A stretch of DNA of 64,000 nucleotides. Origin: JBMYZL01 sp965661765. Its GTDB lineage: Bacteria > Bacteroidota > Bacteroidia > Flavobacteriales_D > Sanyastnellaceae. The DNA lies in NCBI GenBank assembly GCA_965661765.1, contig CBFIFE010000004.1, positions 1 through 64,000 of the forward strand, in the 5' to 3' direction. The number at the start of each line of letters is the position of its first letter. The stretch's first letter is position 1. Shown piece after piece: positions 17,037 through 25,803 of this stretch. Position numbers and translations under genes: made by a program. The notes under the pieces were generated by a model, which was not told the DNA's origin, ran no database searches, and was given only the letters and a program-made list of their open reading frames with translations.

Positions 17037-19649
17037 TCAGGTCGTGGTGAGAATTTGGTCTACAAACGCATCGAAATGGCCGATGGTGACATCTTCTTTT
17101 TGGGCCAAATCCAAGCCCGCATACAACGCCGGCGCGAAGTCAGGAACCCCATGTCTCGCCTCGATGGCCGTCTCCATTCGGTCGGCCAAATCTTCCGTCA
17201 GCGGCGTCCAGGGAATCAAGTTCGAGGAAATGGCGGTCAGGAGCTCTGGCGGTCGATTCACATAGACATTCGTGACGGTCGGGATCCCCGAGGCTGCCGC
17301 TTGGAATGCGATCACCCCCGGATGGGGCGCCTGGATGAGGGCGACGACGGCACGTGTTCTGGAGATGATTTGGTGGTATTGCTCCACCGGGAGTTTGGGG
17401 GCGATGACGATGTGGTTGCCGGCGACGCTTTTTGACAAACTGGTGCCCACGGTCCCCACCAAATACAGGGTCCAACCTTCGTTTTTGTGGCGGTTTGCGA
17501 ACGTGTGGGCCGCCGCCCAAATCTCGGCAGCGAAGTTCCGCAAGTTGTGCTGTTCGGGTCGGAAGTAACAAAAAATCGACTTGTCCGTCTGCCCCGCCTG
17601 TACGCCAGTGAGGTAGGACACCGAACCAGACGCAATGTTGACCGGGGTGCCGGGGCGAATCAGTCCTGCGCCGAAGAGGTATTTGGCCAAAAGCCCGCTG
17701 TGCACCACCAAGAAATCTGAGCGGTGAATGGATCGCTGGCAGCGCAGCTGAAGCGGCCCGGGCAGGTGGAACACTTCATCGCTTTCGAGGCAGTAGTGCA
17801 GCACGGGGGCATTTTTCGGCAAATGCTCACGGACATCGAGGTGAAGCAGCGCGCTGTTGCACGCCGTCAGCCGGGGAGAAGCCGAGATGTGTTGGGCCAA
17901 ATCCGGCAACCGACACACCTCCAGTTTCCGGTGGAAATGCGCCAGCAGTTCTGGCTCGAATGGTTCGGCGTTCACGGCAACCACGATGCGATCGAAGTTG
18001 CCTGCGATCGTTCGCAATGCTTCGAAGAAGATGGAGTAACCGGCGTAAAACACTTGCGATTGCAGGTGGTTGATGACCACGAGCAAGGTGTTGTCTTTCC
18101 GGCGGGTCGGGAGCTCGCGCAAGTCGGGGACAGGATTGGGCGGAAACGCCAAGTCCGTGGGCACAGCCAAATGATCACCGCGAATCCCGGGTTCAAGGCC
18201 CAATGCCTCCAGAGCGGTGTTGTCGAACAGGGCAGGGTCGAGCCCGATGGTTCGCAGTGCCTGCGACCAGTCGGGTTCAGGGTGGGAGGGAAGGGGCTGT
18301 TGGGTTGGGGTTGTTTTGCCACGGACAAGCCGAAGGTCCACCCCGAGTGTTTCGCGTTTGAATTTCGCCCAGCGGTAGCCCAAATCCCTCGGCTCCTCTG
18401 CCGCCTCCCCTTGAAAAGGCGCCTGCTCCTCCAGAGAAGGCGCCAGCGAATCGCGGCGGACGGCAGCGGGATTTGCCGGCGGGGTGTGCCGGCGTGCAAT
18501 GTCAGCGATGCGCTCAAAGATTTCCGTGCGATCGCTCTGCATCAGGGCGAGGATGTCATTTCGGCCGCGCCTCCCGATGGCCTGCGCGGTCTCGGGCTCC
18601 AAGGTGAGCCGGCGAATCCAAGCCGCCGCAGCTTCAATGTCGGGCTCCGCCCAATGGCACGCCGGGTGAGCGGCCATCGTTTCGCTGTACAGCGGTTCTG
18701 TCGCGATCACGGGGGTGGGCGCGAAATCCACGAGGCAACTGTTCTCGGCGGAGCAAAAGTCGAGGTTGCCGGAGAAGGCAGTGGCGATGACGGGTTTGGC
18801 CAAGCCCATCATTTCCATCAACACCAAGCCCAGCCCTTCCGATCGATGCAGGGAAATGATGGCGTCGCAACTTGCATAAAATTGCATCAATTCCGAGGCG
18901 GGAATTGCATCCCAAAGCAGGTGAATCCTCGCGTTATTCGCCGCGCGCTGCTCGAGATTCGCCAACAGTTTTTTTCCTTCCGGACGAATCTGCCAGTGCG
19001 CCACCTTGACCACCAAGTGCGCATCGACCTCCGGTTCAGTGCTTGGAAAAGCGCGTTCAAAGGCCTCAATGGCCGCCATGGGGTTTTTGCGGCTGGGGTC
19101 GCTGTTCACATCGAAAGCGGAAAGAAACAGCATCCCGCTCTCGGGCAAGCCAAACTTGCGCCGATCCCCGCCCACCAGCGCCCCGGGATGATGGGTTTGG
19201 GGCAGGTGAATCACGGGCGGCGCAAGCCCCGCGTTGTTCATGGCGGTTTCGATGAACCGGGTCGGGGCAATGAGCACATCCGCACCATTCAACGCATCGC
19301 ACCATTTCTGGGTGAAGTGCGGAAGTTCCCAAAAGGACATGTTCACCAGCAGCCGATTGTGGTTCGCTGTTTCCGGGAATTGTGGCCGCCAAGCGGGTTC
19401 CAATTCCGGCGCGTTGCAACACAACCAATCCACCACCGTCTCCACGTTGGACCAATCCCCTCGGGTGGCTTCATATCCGGCAATGCGCCCCGACCTCCGG
19501 TCACCCGTGTGGACGTCGATGCCGCGCAGGGGGAAACCGTGTCGGTCGAGGTCTTCGATCAAGTTGCGCGCTGCCTGGCCCACCCCGATGTCGGCGGACA
19601 GGTAGCCGAAGACATTGAAGCCGACCGTTTTGGGCAAAGCCGTGTTCAT
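17037..19649 (-). CDS. Large glycosyltransferase with two GT-B (GT4-like) modules
   Basis: An 870-residue cytoplasmic protein. The N-terminal module (1-390) starts GFNVFGYLSADIGVGQAARN, the opening seen in GT4-type transferases of polysaccharide clusters. It carries the E-x7-E region in HRSEGLGLVLMEMMGLAKPV near residue 270. After a linker rich in Pro, Ala and Glu (about 395-470), a second module occupies about 500-870 (NTLLVVINHLQSQVFYAGYS, then APHPGVIAFQAAASGIPTVT). Two modules suggest two successive sugar transfers, or a fusion with one inactive half. The start ATG overlaps the stop of the ABC exporter gene by 4 nt and gmd lies just downstream, so it probably acts in fucose- or rhamnose-containing glycan assembly. 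Confidence 0.8.
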   Translation of the reverse strand: MNTALPKTVGFNVFGYLSADIGVGQAARNLIEDLDRHGFPLRGIDVHTGDRRSGRIAGYEATRGDWSNVETVVDWLCCNAPELEPAWRPQFPETANHNRLLVNMSFWELPHFTQKWCDALNGADVLIAPTRFIETAMNNAGLAPPVIHLPQTHHPGALVGGDRRKFGLPESGMLFLSAFDVNSDPSRKNPMAAIEAFERAFPSTEPEVDAHLVVKVAHWQIRPEGKKLLANLEQRAANNARIHLLWDAIPASELMQFYASCDAIISLHRSEGLGLVLMEMMGLAKPVIATAFSGNLDFCSAENSCLVDFAPTPVIATEPLYSETMAAHPACHWAEPDIEAAAAWIRRLTLEPETAQAIGRRGRNDILALMQSDRTEIFERIADIARRHTPPANPAAVRRDSLAPSLEEQAPFQGEAAEEPRDLGYRWAKFKRETLGVDLRLVRGKTTPTQQPLPSHPEPDWSQALRTIGLDPALFDNTALEALGLEPGIRGDHLAVPTDLAFPPNPVPDLRELPTRRKDNTLLVVINHLQSQVFYAGYSIFFEALRTIAGNFDRIVVAVNAEPFEPELLAHFHRKLEVCRLPDLAQHISASPRLTACNSALLHLDVREHLPKNAPVLHYCLESDEVFHLPGPLQLRCQRSIHRSDFLVVHSGLLAKYLFGAGLIRPGTPVNIASGSVSYLTGVQAGQTDKSIFCYFRPEQHNLRNFAAEIWAAAHTFANRHKNEGWTLYLVGTVGTSLSKSVAGNHIVIAPKLPVEQYHQIISRTRAVVALIQAPHPGVIAFQAAASGIPTVTNVYVNRPPELLTAISSNLIPWTPLTEDLADRMETAIEARHGVPDFAPALYAGLDLAQKEDVTIGHFDAFVDQILTTT

Positions 19650-21493
19650 TCCTCTGGGACTTGAAAGGCTTGGTTTTGGACCAAACCGGCATACAAACCA
19701 CCGGTCGCCATCAATTCATCATGTCCCCCGAGCTCGGCGAGCCGGCCTTCGTGCAACACAGCAATGGCGTCCGCTCGGCGAATGGTGCTCAGCCGGTGGG
19801 CGATGACCAGGCTGGTTCGGCCTTCCATCAGGGTGTCGAGGGCCGATTGGACCTCTTTTTCTGAGGCCGTGTCCAGGGCGCTGGTGGCTTCGTCGAGAAT
19901 CAGGATGTCGGGGTCCCGGAGAATGGCCCGGGCGATGGCGATGCGTTGGCGCTGACCGCCAGAGAGTTGCACCCCGCGTTCGCCCACCACGGTGCCCATG
20001 GCTTCGGGAAATGCCTCGATGAAGCCCAGTGCGTTGGCCTTCCGGGCCGCCTCCCGAATCTCCGCGTCGGTGGCCCCCGGGCGACCGTAGGCAATGTTCG
20101 TTCGGATGTCTCCGCCGAAGAGAATCACCTCTTGTGGCACGTAGGCGACGCGGCGGCGGTAGGCGGTCAGGTCGAGGTCACCCAGCGGTTGATCGTCGAT
20201 GAGAATGTCCCCACTGATGGGGTTGTGGAACCGGAGCAGGAGGGAGGCCACAGTGGATTTTCCCGCGCCTGAGGAACCGACGAGGGCCACTTGTTGGCCC
20301 GGTTCGATCGCCAAATCCAAGCCGCGCAGCACCGGCACGTCCGGTCGGCTGGCGTAGTGAAATTCCACATTCCGGAAGGCCACGCGACCACGGAGGGAGG
20401 TTTGGCGGGACGCCTCTTCCTGGCGCAAGTCAATTTCCCTTTCCTGATGAATGATTTCCATCAGCGATTCAATGGCCCCAAGCCCCCGCTGCAACTGCGT
20501 GAATTGCGCAGCCAGCCCACCGATGCTGCCTGCGACCAGCCCCGTCATGAGCAGGAAAGTGAAGAAATGCTCGCTTGCCAGCCCGCCAGATGCCATCAAG
20601 TCTGCGCCCTTGAAAATCACCAACGTGATGGCCCCGAAAATGAACAAGATGATGAAAGACGAGAAACTGCCCCGCCACAGGGCCCCGCGCATGGCCAGCG
20701 TTCGAATGTTGCCGATGCTGCCCAGGTAGCGGTCGAGTTCGAGCCGTTCGTTGGCGTAAGATTTGACGCTCACGATGCCGGTCAGCATTTCTTGGACGAT
20801 GCTGTTGGAGTCAGCGACTTGATCTTGCGTGCGCTTGGAGAGTTTGCGGATGTATCGGCCAAACCCAATGGCCACCACAATCACCACAGGCAGCGTGACC
20901 AGCATCAGAAGCGTCAACGTCACCGAGAAATACATCAGGGCCAAGATGCCACCGACGACGATGATGATTTGGCGCAAAAGCTCCGCCATGGTCACTGTGA
21001 ACACGTCCTGGACAGCGGTGATGTCGCTCGATACCCGGCTGCCGAGATCCCCCACGCGGCGCGTGTCGTAAAATGCCATGGGCATGGCCACGATGGCCGA
21101 GAAGGCATCTCGCCGCAAGGCCAACATCATGTCTTCGGTCATGCGGGCAAACAACAGAACACGCGAGAAGCTGATGACGGCTTGGATGCCCAGCACCCCG
21201 AGAATCAACCAGCCGATGTCCCGCAGCCCCATCTCCGCTGTTTGCAACCCCAGCCCTTCCAGCCAGTCCATGCTGCCTCCCCCGCCTTCGCCGGACACGC
21301 CGATTCCCCCCAGTTGTCCCCACAATCGTGTGACGAGCAAGGTGAACACGCTCGAAACAGAAATCATCAGAATCCCAATGAAATAGCCCCAAGCGTGCGG
21401 CCGCAAATAAGGTGCAATCCGCTTGAGTTCCTTCCAGTTTTTCCAGTTGAACTTGCGGGTGTCGTCGTCCGGCTGGGGCTTGCGTCTTGCCAT
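19646..21493 (-). CDS. ABC exporter, fused permease and ATPase (MsbA/ABCB type)
   Basis: A 615-residue half-transporter that would act as a homodimer. I chose the ATG at 21493 (MARRKPQPDDD) over the longer alternative at 21547, which would add an unlikely N-terminus. Six membrane helices fall in about residues 35-330. The ATPase has Walker A GSSGAGKS, the signature LSGGQRQRIAIARAIL, Walker B ILILDEATSALD and the switch His in VIAHRLST. MsbA-type proteins flip lipid A or lipid-linked glycans. Its 4-nt overlap with the double glycosyltransferase suggests a glycolipid substrate, but a general lipid A role is also possible. Confidence 0.88.
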   Translation of the reverse strand: MARRKPQPDDDTRKFNWKNWKELKRIAPYLRPHAWGYFIGILMISVSSVFTLLVTRLWGQLGGIGVSGEGGGGSMDWLEGLGLQTAEMGLRDIGWLILGVLGIQAVISFSRVLLFARMTEDMMLALRRDAFSAIVAMPMAFYDTRRVGDLGSRVSSDITAVQDVFTVTMAELLRQIIIVVGGILALMYFSVTLTLLMLVTLPVVIVVAIGFGRYIRKLSKRTQDQVADSNSIVQEMLTGIVSVKSYANERLELDRYLGSIGNIRTLAMRGALWRGSFSSFIILFIFGAITLVIFKGADLMASGGLASEHFFTFLLMTGLVAGSIGGLAAQFTQLQRGLGAIESLMEIIHQEREIDLRQEEASRQTSLRGRVAFRNVEFHYASRPDVPVLRGLDLAIEPGQQVALVGSSGAGKSTVASLLLRFHNPISGDILIDDQPLGDLDLTAYRRRVAYVPQEVILFGGDIRTNIAYGRPGATDAEIREAARKANALGFIEAFPEAMGTVVGERGVQLSGGQRQRIAIARAILRDPDILILDEATSALDTASEKEVQSALDTLMEGRTSLVIAHRLSTIRRADAIAVLHEGRLAELGGHDELMATGGLYAGLVQNQAFQVPEE

Positions 21494-21498
21494 GAGTG

Positions 21499-21506
21499 CG
21501 AAAGTA
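21499..21506 (-). promoter_or_regulatory. Possible -7 element of the ABC exporter operon
   Basis: The minus strand reads TACTTTCG, one base off TAnnTTTG, five bases before the ATG at 21493. The same C variant with the same spacing occurs before the phosphopantetheinyl transferase gene. Confidence 0.4.
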
Positions 21507-21631
21507 CGAAGCAGATTTGGCAGGAGGCTTGGACAGGCCAAATTCATCCTTCCTTCCCATCACCTCCCCTTGCTTCCCGCTCGGCGCATGCGGTCGTTTG
21601 GAATTTCGTTCGAAAAAGTCCTTCGGCGGGG

Positions 21632-21662
21632 TTGTGATTCAATATTGCTTCCATTATCTTTG
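21632..21662 (+). promoter_or_regulatory. Promoter of rpmH
   Basis: TTG at 21632-21634, a 20-base gap, then TATCTTTG at 21655-21662 followed by C, a full match to the Bacteroidota -7 consensus. The leader to the rpmH ATG would be about 28 nt. Confidence 0.6.
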
Positions 21663-21695
21663 CCGTCCCTTTCGAGGGAGCACAATTCAGAAGTT

Positions 21696-21866
21696 ATGAG
21701 CAAGAGAACCTTCCAGCCTTCCGTCCGCAAGCGTCGCAACAAGCACGGATTTCGCAAGCGCATGTCCTCAGTGGACGGACGCAATGTCTTGAGTGCACGT
21801 CGCCGGAAGGGTCGCGCCAAGCTTTCTGTGAGCGACGAGCGCCGCCACAAGGGCATCGAGCGCTGA
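21696..21866 (+). CDS. rpmH: 50S ribosomal protein L34
   Basis: A 56-residue, very basic protein with the L34 signature KRTFQPSVRKRRNKHGFRKR followed by the conserved GRNVLSARRRKGRAKLS. It binds 23S rRNA in the large subunit. The C-terminus (SVSDERRHKGIER) is a few residues longer than the E. coli protein (46 residues), as in many Bacteroidota. The start is fixed by MSKRTFQPS. In many bacteria rpmH neighbours rnpA and yidC; here it stands alone between a divergent ABC exporter gene and a strong terminator. Confidence 0.97.
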   Translation: MSKRTFQPSVRKRRNKHGFRKRMSSVDGRNVLSARRRKGRAKLSVSDERRHKGIER

Positions 21867-21972
21867 TTGTGTTGACCGGCTTTGCGGACGGCTGTGTTCG
21901 CAAGCACATCAACAATGCACACCACATCTCCGCTCGGCTTCAGGCCGTGCGCTGAGAGACCAAACCAGTTGA

Positions 21973-22004
21973 AAAGGCCACACCGTCAAAAGTGTGGCCT
22001 TTTT
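21973..22004. terminator. Bidirectional intrinsic terminator after rpmH
   Basis: An 11-bp perfect stem (AAAGGCCACAC paired with GTGTGGCCTTT) around an 8-nt loop, with T runs in both directions. It ends rpmH on the plus strand and can also end the phosphopantetheinyl transferase gene, whose stop is at 22031 on the minus strand. Confidence 0.85.
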
Positions 22005-22030
22005 CGCGTCCCGCACAACCTGCGCTGGGG

Positions 22031-22690
22031 TCAACAGGGCCCGACGATGCAAAGCCACGGCGCGTCGCCTGTCGCATGCCCAGCGGCATAATGCATCGCT
22101 TGGCCGAGGACCTTCGTGTCCATTCGTCCTGTCGGACCGGGCTCGCTCACAAACCCGATGTCCGTCCGGTAGTCCAAATCTGGACCCCAACCTTTCCAAG
22201 CGGCTTCTTTCAGGCACCAAACCATGCAGGCCGCGTTTTCGGTTTGGGCAAGGGCGATTTCGTGCTGAGAGAAAATCCTGGGCGCCACCCGGTTCAATGT
22301 GTTTCGAGGAAATTCGACGTCGATGCCCAACCGGCCTTTCGTCTGGGATTTGTCAGCGACGGCAACCATGGCCACGGTGCCCAAGTCTGGGTGCCGGCTG
22401 TGGCTGATGGACAAGTCCAGACCGGGTTGAGTCGTGAAGTGCGGGGCGCCGTCCGCCGTGTGCCCAATGGCGAAGGCGAGGCAAGGCAAGTCCAAGCTGG
22501 ACAGTGCCTCGTGAACGGCCCAATGCTCAATCTGTCGAAACCTCGGCAAGGCGGCGACGTCTCGCTTGGGAAAACGCGATTGGATGGGGGCGAGGTCCTT
22601 GGGTGGATCGGCCTCTGGCAGCAGAAACGCTGCGGTTTGGATGGAGCCCTGGGCAAGGGCATCACCAAATTCGAATGGCAAAACGGGCAT
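22031..22690 (-). CDS. 4'-phosphopantetheinyl transferase (Sfp-like)
   Basis: A 219-residue protein that would transfer the phosphopantetheine arm of CoA to acyl or peptidyl carrier proteins. The Mg and CoA site is visible as GIDVEFPRN (the G-[IV]-D-[IV]-E motif), followed by the second motif W-x-x-KEAAWKG. The upstream HSR in SISHSRHPDLG matches the family SHS/HSR element. I chose the ATG at 22690 (MPVLPFEFGD); the open frame continues to 22969 but that part overlaps ahcY. It is divergent from ahcY and shares the rpmH terminator. The target carrier protein (fatty acid synthesis or a secondary pathway) cannot be decided. Confidence 0.82.
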   Translation of the reverse strand: MPVLPFEFGDALAQGSIQTAAFLLPEADPPKDLAPIQSRFPKRDVAALPRFRQIEHWAVHEALSSLDLPCLAFAIGHTADGAPHFTTQPGLDLSISHSRHPDLGTVAMVAVADKSQTKGRLGIDVEFPRNTLNRVAPRIFSQHEIALAQTENAACMVWCLKEAAWKGWGPDLDYRTDIGFVSEPGPTGRMDTKVLGQAMHYAAGHATGDAPWLCIVGPC

Positions 22691-22695
22691 CGGTG

Positions 22696-22703
22696 CGAAT
22701 GTA
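22696..22703 (-). promoter_or_regulatory. Possible -7 element of the phosphopantetheinyl transferase gene
   Basis: The minus strand reads TACATTCG, seven of eight matches to TAnnTTTG, five bases before the ATG at 22690. Confidence 0.4.
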
Positions 22704-22752
22704 GCGGTCGCAGAAGGATGGGACAACCCCCTTTCAAGACCCTGGAAATTCG

Positions 22753-22760
22753 TATTTTTG
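22753..22760 (+). promoter_or_regulatory. -7 promoter element of ahcY
   Basis: TATTTTTG followed by C, an exact TAnnTTTG match, 23 nt before the ahcY start at 22784. No SAH riboswitch fits in this short leader. Confidence 0.55.
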
Positions 22761-22783
22761 CGCTGAATTCCATCAAATTGCAA

Positions 22784-24109
22784 ATGAACATGAGTGTCAC
22801 AGCGCACACAGAAGTCCTTCCCTTCAAGGTCAAGGACATGAGCCTCGCAGACTGGGGTCGGAAAGAAATTCGTTTGGCCGAGGCCGAGATGCCGGGTCTG
22901 ATGGCGCTGCGCGAGCAATACGGTGCGCAGAAGCCGTTGACTGGCGCGCGCATCGCAGGATGCCTCCACATGACCATCCAGACAGCCGTGTTGATCGAGA
23001 CCCTCGTAGAGCTGGGTGCGGATGTGACGTGGTCTTCGTGCAACATCTTTTCAACGCAGGACCATGCCGCCGCGGCGATGGCTGCAGCAGGCATTCCGGT
23101 GTATGCTTGGAAGGGCATGACTGAGGAGGAGTACGAGTGGTGCATCCGCCAAACCTTGTTCTTCGGAGAGAACCGCGAACCGCTCAACATGATCCTCGAC
23201 GACGGGGGGGACCTGACGAACCTCGTGCTCGACGAACACCCAGAGCTCGCCGCGGGAATCAAAGGCATTTCGGAAGAGACCACGACTGGCGTTCTCCGTT
23301 TGTACGATCGTCAAAAAGCAGGAACGCTTCCAATGCCCGCCATCAATGTGAATGATTCCGTAACGAAGTCGAAGTTTGACAACAAGTACGGCTGTCGGGA
23401 ATCCGCCGTGGATGCCATTCGTCGGGCGACCGATGTCATGATGGCTGGAAAAGTTGCAGTTGTCGCTGGTTTCGGTGACGTAGGCAAGGGCACGGCGGAG
23501 TCTCTGCGCAACGCAGGATGCCGCGTCATTGTGACCGAAATCGATCCGATTTGTGCTTTGCAGGCGGCCATGGAGGGGTACGAGGTGAAGAAGATGATCG
23601 ACGCGGTTGCAGAATGCGACATCATTGTGACGGCAACAGGCAACAAAGACATCATCTCTGGCGAGCACTTCGAGCGCATGAAGGACAAGGCGATTGTTTG
23701 CAACATCGGCCACTTTGACAACGAAATCGATGTGGCCTGGCTCAACGAGAACCACGGCGCAACAAAGGACACCATCAAGCCGCAAGTAGACCTGTACAAC
23801 GTCAATGGCAATGACATCATTTTGTTGGCTGAAGGGCGGCTGGTGAACTTGGGTTGTGCCACTGGGCACCCCAGCTTTGTCATGTCGAATTCCTTCACGA
23901 ACCAAACCATTGCCCAGATGGAGCTTTGGAACAACGGGGACAACTACGAGAACAAAGTGTACACATTGCCCAAGCACCTCGACGAGGAAGTGGCGCGGTT
24001 GCACCTCGAGAAAATCAACGTGGCCCTCGAGGTGTTGACACCCGAACAGGCCGCTTACATCGGTGTGCCAGTGGAGGGGCCGTTCAAAGGAGAAGAGTAC
24101 CGTTACTGA
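22784..24109 (+). CDS. ahcY: Adenosylhomocysteinase (S-adenosylhomocysteine hydrolase)
   Basis: A 441-residue cytosolic enzyme that splits S-adenosylhomocysteine to adenosine and homocysteine, keeping SAM-dependent methylation going. Visible are the substrate-binding TIQTAVLIETL near residue 66, the NAD-binding VAGFGDVGKGTAESLRNAG, the following acidic EIDPICALQAAMEG, and the C-terminal EEYRY, a variant of the family KPDHYRY end. Either ATG at 22784 or 22790 is possible. A strong terminator follows. The length and motifs match the NAD-dependent family throughout. Confidence 0.97.
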   Translation: MNMSVTAHTEVLPFKVKDMSLADWGRKEIRLAEAEMPGLMALREQYGAQKPLTGARIAGCLHMTIQTAVLIETLVELGADVTWSSCNIFSTQDHAAAAMAAAGIPVYAWKGMTEEEYEWCIRQTLFFGENREPLNMILDDGGDLTNLVLDEHPELAAGIKGISEETTTGVLRLYDRQKAGTLPMPAINVNDSVTKSKFDNKYGCRESAVDAIRRATDVMMAGKVAVVAGFGDVGKGTAESLRNAGCRVIVTEIDPICALQAAMEGYEVKKMIDAVAECDIIVTATGNKDIISGEHFERMKDKAIVCNIGHFDNEIDVAWLNENHGATKDTIKPQVDLYNVNGNDIILLAEGRLVNLGCATGHPSFVMSNSFTNQTIAQMELWNNGDNYENKVYTLPKHLDEEVARLHLEKINVALEVLTPEQAAYIGVPVEGPFKGEEYRY

Positions 24110-24155
24110 TTTGAATTCGCGCTCGGGCACCCGGAAACGGAAGTGCTTGAGCAGA

Positions 24156-24197
24156 AAAAACCCCCGGTCGTCCCAAGTGGACGGGCCGGGGGTTTTT
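24156..24197. terminator. Shared bidirectional terminator between ahcY and the hydrolase gene
   Basis: AAAAACCCCCGG pairs with CCGGGGGTTTTT, with further pairing (TCGTCC with GGACGG) toward the loop. A and T runs flank both sides, so it can stop transcription of ahcY (plus) and of the convergent operon ending at 24266 (minus). Confidence 0.85.
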
Positions 24198-24265
24198 GCT
24201 TTTCAGCTTTCCAGTTTTTCCAAGAATCGACGATTCCACACGTACTTTCTGCCAGCCACATCCAT

Positions 24266-25381
24266 TCAATTCACCACCAGCCGAGTGTTTTGCAGCCAGC
24301 CCTGTTCATCTTCAATGGCGATGGTGTACAGCCCGGGCGGCCAATTCGACACGTTCAGCAAACCATCGGTGATGTGAACTTGGACCGGACGACCACAACC
24401 ATCCAATGCCAGCACCCGATTTGTACCGGATGGAAGCACGACATGGTGCGTTGCGGGGTTCGGGTGGAGATGCCGCTGGCGTGGTGCGGGTCCAGGCATG
24501 CTCGCCATTGTCACTGTTTCACAATCGGACACCATCGTTACATCTGCTGCGTTGGCGACATGGTCCTCGAGCTGCGACCATGCGTTATCGTTGCCATCGA
24601 GGTGCATCGCGAACCAAGAAGCCATCAAGGCAAGAGCGTGGGCTTGTTGGGTGGGCCGGTCCATGCCATTGAAAAACAGCTCGCCAAACTCGCACACTGT
24701 TCCCTCGTCCGCAAACCCACAATGACCGCCATCATTCAAGGTGACCAAGGCGCGACATGGGGACAAGACGCTGCCATTGTAGATCGGCAGGTGGTGTTCG
24801 TCGGGTGGGGTCACGGCGTCGGCCGAACCAGAGATCACCAACACAGGCACGCCAACAGCCGCTGCGGCTGCGATGGCGGACGGGTTGGTTTCCGCCGGCG
24901 CGAGACCGACCAAAGCGGCCACTTCAGGCACCGCCGTCGCTGCCCCGATCCAGGCCGCACCGCCCCCCATGCTGTGGCCGACAATCGCCGAGACGGGAGC
25001 GATGTTTCCGGCGATTGGTCCGGTGGTGATGGTTTGCCAGGTTTGGCCTGCGACATGGGCCAAATCCAATCCGAAGTCCTCATGATCTGGCGCAAGCCCC
25101 GATTCGGTGGCCAAAAGTGCCACCACGTAGCCGTCCGCCACCAAGGCATCGGCCAAATCGTCGTAGTCGGTTGCTTGCATCGCGAACCCGTGGCCCACCA
25201 CCACCAAGTTCATCCCCTCCATCATGGGCACAGGGTGTCGAAAATCGACCGGGATTTCTCGATTGTCCCGTTCGGCATCCACGAATGTCCAAGTGAACTG
25301 TTGGGCGGCGAGGTGTCCTGTTGCGGGGAACAACCCGAGCAACCAGACGCACAAGCGGGGCCATGTCGTCGAGATTTGCAT
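24266..25381 (-). CDS. Secreted alpha/beta hydrolase with T9SS type A sorting domain
   Basis: A 371-residue exported enzyme. I chose the ATG at 25381, which gives a signal peptide (WPRLCVWLLGLFPATGHLAA). The hydrolase core has the oxyanion and nucleophile pattern VVGHGFAMQ and VGHSMGGGAAW (G-x-S-x-G), and GLAPAETNPSA follows. It resembles dienelactone hydrolase or PAF-acetylhydrolase-like esterases, and the substrate is unknown. The last 75 residues (LHPNPATHHVVLPSG, then PPGLYTIAIEDEQG) form a T9SS type A C-terminal signal, so it should be exported through the type IX pore and anchored or released at the surface. It is the last gene of a leftward operon and ends at the shared terminator. Confidence 0.8.
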   Translation of the reverse strand: MQISTTWPRLCVWLLGLFPATGHLAAQQFTWTFVDAERDNREIPVDFRHPVPMMEGMNLVVVGHGFAMQATDYDDLADALVADGYVVALLATESGLAPDHEDFGLDLAHVAGQTWQTITTGPIAGNIAPVSAIVGHSMGGGAAWIGAATAVPEVAALVGLAPAETNPSAIAAAAAVGVPVLVISGSADAVTPPDEHHLPIYNGSVLSPCRALVTLNDGGHCGFADEGTVCEFGELFFNGMDRPTQQAHALALMASWFAMHLDGNDNAWSQLEDHVANAADVTMVSDCETVTMASMPGPAPRQRHLHPNPATHHVVLPSGTNRVLALDGCGRPVQVHITDGLLNVSNWPPGLYTIAIEDEQGWLQNTRLVVN

Positions 25382-25386
25382 GTTCT

Positions 25387-25803
25387 TCAATTGTTGTACA
25401 CCCGGAGCACTGGTGGCGTCCAAGATGTGTAATACCGATGCAGGGGCGCAGTCGCTGGTCCCTCCACGACGGAGCCGTCGATGATCAGCCACCTCGAATC
25501 GCTGCACGGGTCTTCCAAAAACAACCCGTCATCTGAGATTTCCACTTGGCACCCTGCCGGAATGTCGGCGGTGGCGTGGCGATCGAGTGCGACGAATTGG
25601 TCCAACGTATAGCGGTAGACCACCACCCCCTTCGAACCGCCGCTGAGCAACATGTGCCCTGTCGGCACGGTCAGCGCTTGGTAGGCAGGCAGGTTGACAT
25701 TGATCTCAAAATCCACAGGCACATAGGGAATGTCCTGTTGAATCGTATCGCATCGCGCCTGCAACAGCAGGGGCAACAGCAGGAGCCACCAGCGTTTCAT
25801 CAT
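25387..25803 (-). CDS. Degenerate Rieske-like lipoprotein or membrane protein
   Basis: A 138-residue protein with an N-terminal signal (WWLLLLPLLLQARC) whose Cys may be lipidated. The body follows a Rieske layout: VPVDFEINVNLPAYQAL, GSKGVVVYRY, FVALDRH, then PCSDSRWLIIDGSVVEGPAT and PLHRY. In true Rieske proteins the two motifs supply Cys-x-His and Cys-x-x-His; here the first reads RHATAD and the second PCSDSRW, so the cluster ligands are largely missing. Similar small Rieske-like proteins are common in flavobacteria. It overlaps tsaB by 4 nt. An iron-sulfur role is unlikely, and its function is unknown. Confidence 0.6.
   Translation of the reverse strand: MMKRWWLLLLPLLLQARCDTIQQDIPYVPVDFEINVNLPAYQALTVPTGHMLLSGGSKGVVVYRYTLDQFVALDRHATADIPAGCQVEISDDGLFLEDPCSDSRWLIIDGSVVEGPATAPLHRYYTSWTPPVLRVYNN

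Noticed and set aside
15539..17050. A 503-codon plus-strand frame crossing the repeat block and gmd
   Set aside because: It is antisense to gmd and runs through the 9-nt array; the gmd motifs on the other strand are unambiguous.
17724..19664. A 646-codon plus-strand frame opposite the double glycosyltransferase
   Set aside because: No signal or family motif; the opposite strand encodes an obvious glycosyltransferase.
21867..22030. A tRNA or small gene after rpmH
   Set aside because: No cloverleaf or start-bearing frame is seen; the only feature is the terminator hairpin.
22691..22969. An N-terminal extension of the phosphopantetheinyl transferase
   Set aside because: It would overlap the ahcY start and promoter on the other strand and lies before the family's usual start.
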